Origin: Bryobacterales bacterium
Lineage (GTDB): Bacteria; Cyanobacteriota; Vampirovibrionia; Obscuribacterales; Obscuribacteraceae
Length of the DNA: 8,437 nt
Direction of reading: 5' to 3'
Assembly: GCA_903970295.1 (NCBI GenBank)
Contig: CAJCHQ010000534.1
Location: 1 to 8,437 of the forward strand
A program made the position numbers and the translations under genes. The notes beneath the pieces are model-generated. The model made no database searches. It was not told the origin of the DNA and saw only the letters and a list, made by a program, of their open reading frames with translations. Position 1 is the first letter of the stretch, and each line of letters opens with the position of its first letter. Shown one piece after another: positions 4,820 to 8,437 of this stretch.

Positions 4820-6820
4820 ATGCAGGAAGTCACAATCGGTATTGCCGGGGCAGCCGGAGACGGTCTGGACAAATCTGGGGATACCCTGGCTAAAGCATGC
4901 GGCAGGCTTGGACTGCATGTTTACGCCTACAACAGTTATCAATCAATTATTCGTGGTGGACATATCTGGCTGAAAGTCAGGATAGCCGACGAGAAGGTTA
5001 CTTCTCACGGCGATCGCTTGACCGGTTTGATTGCCCTCAATCAAGATTCACTCGAACGTCACGCTCCGGAAGTGGAGGAGGGTGGCGTCATTGTTTTCAA
5101 TTCAGACAAGCTCAAGTGCGATCCGTCGCTCGTCCGTCAGGGCGTGCAAGTGCTGCCTTTGCCGATGAGCGAAGTGACAGCCGAAGTGGTCAAACAGCAT
5201 GGGCCCTTGCAACCGATCATGCAGAACACGGTCGCTGTCGGTGCCATTCTGGCGCTGGCCCAATTCGGCGTGGAAGAAGCCAATGCCGTTTTGACCGAGA
5301 CCTTCAGCCACAAAGGGCAGAAGATCATCGATTTGAACGTTTCACTGGTCCAAGCTGGTTTTGATTATGCTTTGAAAAATTCGAAGCATATCGCCAAGCC
5401 CTGGACCTTCTCCAAGAAGCGTCGTCCGTTCGTCACCGGCAACGAAGCCATCGCCATAGGCGCTGCCGCTGCCGGCTGCAAATTCTATTCGGCTTATCCG
5501 ATGACGCCGGCTTCCACGATTTTGCACTGGATGGCCAATCACACCAAACAAACTGATATCTGCGTCAAGCAAGGCGAAGATGAGCTGGCAGTCATGAATA
5601 TGACGATAGGGGCCGGCATCGCCGGCGTGCGGGCGATGTGCGCAACCGCTGGTGGTGGCTTCGCTTTGATGACCGAAGCACTTGGGATGGCAGGCATCAT
5701 GGAAGTGCCCATGGTCTGCGTCGAAGTGCAGCGCGGTGGACCTTCCACCGGTTTGCCGACAAAGACCGAGCAAGCTGATCTCTATCAAGTTTACGGCGCT
5801 TCGCAAGGCGAATTCCCGCGCTTGATCGTCGCTCCTCGCGATGTGGCAGATGCCTATCAGACGACTGTCGATTGTTTCAACTACGCTGACAAATTCCAGT
5901 TGCCTGTCGTGATCATGTCCGACTTGCTTCTTTCGGAACATCCCGAAACGGTCGATCCCGAAGTCTTCACAGCAGAAGTGAAAATCGATCGCGGTGAAAT
6001 CGTCACCGAATGGAAAGAAGAGCAAGGCAAATATAAGCGCTTCAAATTCACGCAATCGGGCATCTCGCCCCGCGCATTCCCCGGTACAAAGAACACGACA
6101 TACGTATCTGCCTCAGACGATCACGATGAAGAGAGCATCCTCATTTCAGATATGTTCACTTCACCGCCCGTACGGCGCATGATCATGCAAAAACGAATGA
6201 AGAAAGTCGACGCGCTGCTCAAAGAATTGCCGCCGCCAGTTTTGGAAGGACCCAAAGATGCCGATGTCACCCTGGTGTGCTGGGGCTCGACCTGGGGTGT
6301 CGTAAGAGAAGCCGCAAATCTTCTCAACGCCGCCGGTGTCAAGACAAACTATGTGGTTGGCAAATGGATCGCTCCTTTCCACGGCAAGGAATTCACCGAG
6401 ATTCTCAGCAAATGCAAAAAGAAAATATCGGTCGAAGCTAACTACACCAGCATGTTCGCTCGCTACCTGCGCGGCGAAACCGGCATCGCTATGGACGGTC
6501 ACATCACCAAATATGATGGCGAACCACTCGAACCTCTCTATGTAGTCGAGCACGTCAAAGACATTCTCGCCAACAAGAAAGAAAATCTGGAAGTAACTGA
6601 AAGCGAAGCCAAAGAAATCGCCTATCACTACTTGCGCACTCACTACCAAGAAAAGCTGCGTCCCGTCAAAGTCGTACGTGAATCAGCGAACGGACACGGC
6701 GAGCCGATTTGGAATGTCGAAATAGCCGAGCGCGTTTCCGGCACCAAAGGAGCGTCGATGAAGATCGGCGCTTTGACCGGAGCGACCTACTCGTTCGAAC
6801 CACACAAAGAAGGGGGCTAA
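4820..6820 (+). CDS. korA: 2-oxoacid:ferredoxin oxidoreductase, fused gamma-alpha subunit
   Basis: This cytoplasmic enzyme subunit works with the beta subunit downstream to oxidise a 2-oxoacid with CoA to acyl-CoA plus CO2, reducing ferredoxin. It has 666 aa, slightly long for this fused class. Residues about 1-190 are the gamma (POR) domain, starting GIAGAAGDGLDKSG and with the SYQSIIRGGH motif. Residues about 202-380 are the pyrimidine-binding POR_N domain. It includes YPMTP (226-230, usually YPITP, the substrate-contacting motif), GEDELAVMNM (E254) and RGGPSTGLPT (305-314). Residues about 483-585 form domain II-like sequence (LVCWGSTWGVVREA). About 60 further residues make a C-terminal tail. 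GGAG (4811-4814) lies 5 nt before the ATG. Two-subunit enzymes of this build include the 2-oxoglutarate enzymes KorAB, so 2-oxoglutarate is the likely substrate; pyruvate or branched-chain oxoacids are not excluded by eye. Confidence 0.92.
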   Translation: MQEVTIGIAGAAGDGLDKSGDTLAKACGRLGLHVYAYNSYQSIIRGGHIWLKVRIADEKVTSHGDRLTGLIALNQDSLERHAPEVEEGGVIVFNSDKLKCDPSLVRQGVQVLPLPMSEVTAEVVKQHGPLQPIMQNTVAVGAILALAQFGVEEANAVLTETFSHKGQKIIDLNVSLVQAGFDYALKNSKHIAKPWTFSKKRRPFVTGNEAIAIGAAAAGCKFYSAYPMTPASTILHWMANHTKQTDICVKQGEDELAVMNMTIGAGIAGVRAMCATAGGGFALMTEALGMAGIMEVPMVCVEVQRGGPSTGLPTKTEQADLYQVYGASQGEFPRLIVAPRDVADAYQTTVDCFNYADKFQLPVVIMSDLLLSEHPETVDPEVFTAEVKIDRGEIVTEWKEEQGKYKRFKFTQSGISPRAFPGTKNTTYVSASDDHDEESILISDMFTSPPVRRMIMQKRMKKVDALLKELPPPVLEGPKDADVTLVCWGSTWGVVREAANLLNAAGVKTNYVVGKWIAPFHGKEFTEILSKCKKKISVEANYTSMFARYLRGETGIAMDGHITKYDGEPLEPLYVVEHVKDILANKKENLEVTESEAKEIAYHYLRTHYQEKLRPVKVVRESANGHGEPIWNVEIAERVSGTKGASMKIGALTGATYSFEPHKEGG

Positions 6821-6836
6821 TCCTTTTGTTGAAGCC

Positions 6837-6859
6837 GGGCGCGCGTGAATCTCGCGCCC
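6837..6859 (+). other. GC-rich hairpin between korA and korB
   Basis: GGGCGCG (6837-6843) pairs perfectly with CGCGCCC (6853-6859) around a nine-base loop, 17 bp after the korA stop. No T-run follows, so it should not terminate transcription by the intrinsic route. It may be an mRNA-stability or processing element that sets the korA:korB ratio, or a partial attenuator. Confidence 0.6.
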
Positions 6860-6910
6860 ACTCTCGAAGCGCACCCAAGACAAAGCTTATAAGTGAGGTA
6901 AAGGTTTAAA

Positions 6911-7789
6911 ATGGCAACTGTTATAGAGCTTCCGCTCGATACGTACAAAGGACCAGTCGATCCTGATTGGTGTCCAGGTTGCGGCGACTTCGGCGTTCTG
7001 AAGTCAGTGCAAACTGCCGCCGGTAAACTCGGCATCGAGCCGCATAATTTGATGATTGTTTCGGGCATTGGTTGTTCTTCCAACTTGCCTGGTTTCATCC
7101 ATGCTTACGGTACTCACAGTCTGCACGGTCGTTCGGTGCCGGTAGCAACCGGTATCCACCTGGCCAACACGGATTTGAAGGTCGTCATTACAGGCGGCGA
7201 CGGAGACGGCTACGGTATCGGTGTCGGACATTTGATCCACGCTATGCGCCGTAATCTCGATGTCACATATGTCGTCATGGACAACCAGATTTATGGTTTG
7301 ACCACCGGTCAAGCTTCACCAACGACCACTCAAGGACATAAGACGAAGTCGACTCCTGCCGGCAACTCCGAAATGCCCTTGAATCCAATGGCCCTCGCTA
7401 TTGCATCCGGAGCGACTTACGTGGCTCGCGGTTTCTCCGGCGAAGCCAAGCAATTGGCTGAAATCATCCAGGGTGGGATCGCTCACAAGGGCTTCTCTTT
7501 GATTGATGTCTTCAGCCCGTGCGTTACATACAACAAGATCAATACCTATCCCTGGTTCAAAGAACGCGTCTACAAGCTGGAAGACGAAAACTGGGATCCG
7601 ACTGATTTTCATCAGTCGATCACCAAATCGTTCGAATGGGGCGATCGTATTCCTCTCGGCGTCATCTACAAGACTGATCAGCCGACTTACGAAGACAGCG
7701 AACCTGTGTTCCAAAAAGGCCCACTCGTCAAGCACAAATTGGGTCTGTCCAAAGAAACAATGAAAGAGCTGATCGAAGAGATGATCTAG
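6911..7789 (+). CDS. korB: 2-oxoacid:ferredoxin oxidoreductase, beta subunit (TPP, [4Fe-4S])
   Basis: This is the thiamine-diphosphate-binding subunit that forms the active site with the alpha subunit and carries the electron-transfer cluster. It has 292 aa, typical for PorB/KorB. The TPP-magnesium motif is GGDGDG (95-100), ending at N125 in MDNQIYGLTTGQ. Four cysteines, C21 and C24 (WCPGCGDFG), C55 (GIGCSSNLPG) and C204 (FSPCVTYNKIN), have the spacing of the cluster ligands described for archaeal two-subunit 2-oxoacid:ferredoxin oxidoreductases. A bound [4Fe-4S] cluster is therefore expected, and no separate ferredoxin-like delta subunit is needed. TKSTPAGNSE (145-154) is a family loop. The start is ATG at 6911 with AAAGG (6900-6904) 6 nt ahead and GAGG slightly further upstream. 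It sits 90 bp after korA on the same strand, and is closed by a terminator 20 bp after its TAG stop. Confidence 0.95.
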   Translation: MATVIELPLDTYKGPVDPDWCPGCGDFGVLKSVQTAAGKLGIEPHNLMIVSGIGCSSNLPGFIHAYGTHSLHGRSVPVATGIHLANTDLKVVITGGDGDGYGIGVGHLIHAMRRNLDVTYVVMDNQIYGLTTGQASPTTTQGHKTKSTPAGNSEMPLNPMALAIASGATYVARGFSGEAKQLAEIIQGGIAHKGFSLIDVFSPCVTYNKINTYPWFKERVYKLEDENWDPTDFHQSITKSFEWGDRIPLGVIYKTDQPTYEDSEPVFQKGPLVKHKLGLSKETMKELIEEMI

Positions 7790-7809
7790 GACCAAAGCCA
7801 AAATTAGAG

Positions 7810-7846
7810 AAGGGCTTGTCTGTTGCTATGGCGAGCCCTTTTTTTG
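7810..7846 (+). terminator. intrinsic terminator after korB
   Basis: AAGGGCT (7810-7816) pairs with AGCCCTT (7834-7840). The stem continues inward through TGTC/GGCG with two G-U pairs, giving about 11 bp and a nine-base loop. A run of seven T (7839-7845) follows. This is a strong rho-independent terminator closing the korAB transcript. Confidence 0.92.
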
Positions 7847-7859
7847 TTTGTTTTTCTGC

Positions 7860-7882
7860 CTCTTGGCAGGCTTTGCCAGGAG
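7860..7882 (+). other. second hairpin after the korB terminator
   Basis: CTCTTGGCA (7860-7868) pairs with TGCCAGGAG (7874-7882), with one G-U pair and a five-base loop. A short T-run (7890-7894) comes 7 bases later. Alternative pairings are possible, for example TGCC/GGCA at 7857-7868 and CTGC/GCAG at 7885-7898. It may be a back-up terminator or part of a structured leader for the next gene. Confidence 0.45.
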
Positions 7883-7899
7883 AGCTGCCTTTTTGCAGG

Positions 7900-7923
7900 A
7901 GGTCAAACGATATCGGTTGACCT
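7900..7923. promoter_or_regulatory. 24-bp near-perfect palindrome (operator site 1)
   Basis: The left half AGGTCAAACGAT and right half ATCGGTTGACCT are complementary at 11 of 12 positions; only A7907/G7916 fail. The centre is CGATATCG. TTGACC (7917-7922), a five-of-six -35 match, forms part of the right half. The size and symmetry are those of a dimeric repressor or activator site. I cannot name the regulator family. Confidence 0.6.
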
Positions 7924-7931
7924 TCAAACCC

Positions 7932-7945
7932 TACCGATATCGGTA
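7932..7945. promoter_or_regulatory. 14-bp perfect palindrome (operator site 2)
   Basis: TACCGATATCGGTA is fully self-complementary and shares the ten bases CGATATCGGT with site 1. The centres are 27 bp apart. TATGAT (7944-7949), a -10-like hexamer, overlaps its right edge. A TTGACC to TATGAT spacing of 21 bp is longer than standard, so the promoter would be weak or activator-remodelled. The nucleotidyltransferase gene starts 97 bp further on. Confidence 0.6.
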
Positions 7946-8041
7946 TGATAGTTTTTCATCAGAGAATTTCCGGGAAATATGACTTAGACCGCGGCTCTAT
8001 CGATTAAAATTCTGAACCCGGACTGAAAAGAAGTTTTGAAT

Positions 8042-8437
8042 GTGGCCCTGACCGTCATTACCCCCGCCCAGCTAGATGTCATTGTCTATTTTATAGACGC
8101 GCTCAAACGCGCCAATTTTGCCTATCAAATTACAGGTGGACTGGCTGGCAACATATACGGCTCGAGATGGCCGTTGCATGACGTTGACATCGAGATTTCG
8201 GTCAAAGATATGGATGCGGTCGCCGAATTATTCAAGGATTTTGTGATCATCAAGCCTCGAGAATATGAAGACAAAGAATTTCGCATGCGCTTGATGATTC
8301 TCGACAAAGATGGAGTTGCCGTAGATATCAGTGCCGTCGAAGATCTGTATGTAAGATGTGCCGGCAGTTGGTTGAAAGTGGAAACTGATTTGAAAGCAGC
8401 CAAGGATGTGATCTGGAATGGTATTGAAGTTAAAGTG
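8042..8437 (+). CDS. nucleotidyltransferase-fold protein, N-terminal part
   Basis: The frame is open for 132 codons to the window end, so the C-terminus is missing. ITGGLAGNIYGSRWPLHDVDIEIS (residues about 30-53) fits the pol-beta-type nucleotidyltransferase signature. It has a Gly-Gly pair (32-33), then 13 residues to an Asp-x-Asp (D47, D49), with a third acidic residue at D95 in GVAVDIS. The last visible residues, WNGIEVKV, resemble the strand that precedes the 'SPEDLI' region in related proteins. Relatives include minimal nucleotidyltransferases, AbiEii-type toxins and aminoglycoside nucleotidyltransferases. None can be chosen here. The start is GTG at 8042: an in-frame TGA lies at 8024-8026, and AAGAAG (8028-8033) is a weak Shine-Dalgarno 8 nt ahead. 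TTG at 8036 is the only other candidate, but it has poor spacing. TAAAAT (8005-8010) is a possible -10 box. Confidence 0.65.
   Translation, partial: MALTVITPAQLDVIVYFIDALKRANFAYQITGGLAGNIYGSRWPLHDVDIEISVKDMDAVAELFKDFVIIKPREYEDKEFRMRLMILDKDGVAVDISAVEDLYVRCAGSWLKVETDLKAAKDVIWNGIEVKV

Noticed and set aside
4897..5364. 155-codon plus-strand frame overlapping korA
   Set aside because: It is in another frame inside korA. The composition is Arg/Ser/Gly-rich and meaningless, and there is no ribosome site of its own.
5342..6055. 237-codon open frame on the minus strand
   Set aside because: It lies fully antisense to the korA coding region, whose domains are clear. The predicted protein is rich in Cys, His and Phe with no recognisable motif, as expected for a shadow frame.
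8040..8042. ATG as start of the final gene
   Set aside because: It is out of frame with the nucleotidyltransferase motif frame, which starts with GTG at 8042.

Overview
The window is a bacterial chromosome segment of moderate GC content with tightly packed, ordinary-looking genes. It centres on respiratory and ferredoxin metabolism: two large proton-pumping subunits of complex I (NuoM/NdhD and NuoL/NdhF types) and a complete two-subunit 2-oxoacid:ferredoxin oxidoreductase. The NuoM protein carries NdhD-like wording around its key glutamate and its WGG loop. The nuo genes are also split up rather than lying in one nuoA-N operon. Both points fit a member of, or relative of, the Cyanobacteriota (for example the non-photosynthetic Vampirovibrionia/Obscuribacterales). 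This placement is inference only, since no rRNA or other marker gene is present.

Layout: positions 2-313 (+) hold the C-terminal end of a von Willebrand factor A domain protein. It converges on nuoM (359-1930, -), with only 45 bp between the two stop codons. nuoM and nuoL (2202-4190, +) are divergent. The 271-bp gap between them holds a good -10 box for nuoL and three helically spaced TTRCAGC repeats. nuoL has a TTG start and nuoM a GTG start, each supported by a Shine-Dalgarno sequence and an upstream in-frame stop. Nine bases after nuoL comes a 118-aa histidine-rich protein with one membrane segment (4200-4556). Its Shine-Dalgarno overlaps the nuoL stop codon, and its C-terminus is built from an 18-bp tandem repeat. 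A 263-bp gap with short direct repeats and two hairpins follows.

Then come the fused gamma-alpha subunit (4820-6820, korA-like) and the TPP/[4Fe-4S] beta subunit (6911-7789, korB-like). They are separated by 90 bp containing a GC-rich hairpin and are closed by a strong intrinsic terminator (7810-7846). Beyond it lie a second hairpin, a pair of palindromes sharing a CGATATCGG core (7900-7923 and 7932-7945), and the start of a nucleotidyltransferase-fold gene that runs off the window end (8042-8437).

Working together: KorAB would oxidise a 2-oxoacid (probably 2-oxoglutarate) with CoA and reduce ferredoxin, and complex I would take electrons into the quinone pool while pumping protons. The close placement suggests, but does not prove, a ferredoxin-to-complex-I link. 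I found no mobile element, CRISPR array, tRNA or rRNA. The items most worth a second look are the double palindrome, the His-rich membrane protein coupled to nuoL, and the divergent nuoM/nuoL arrangement.
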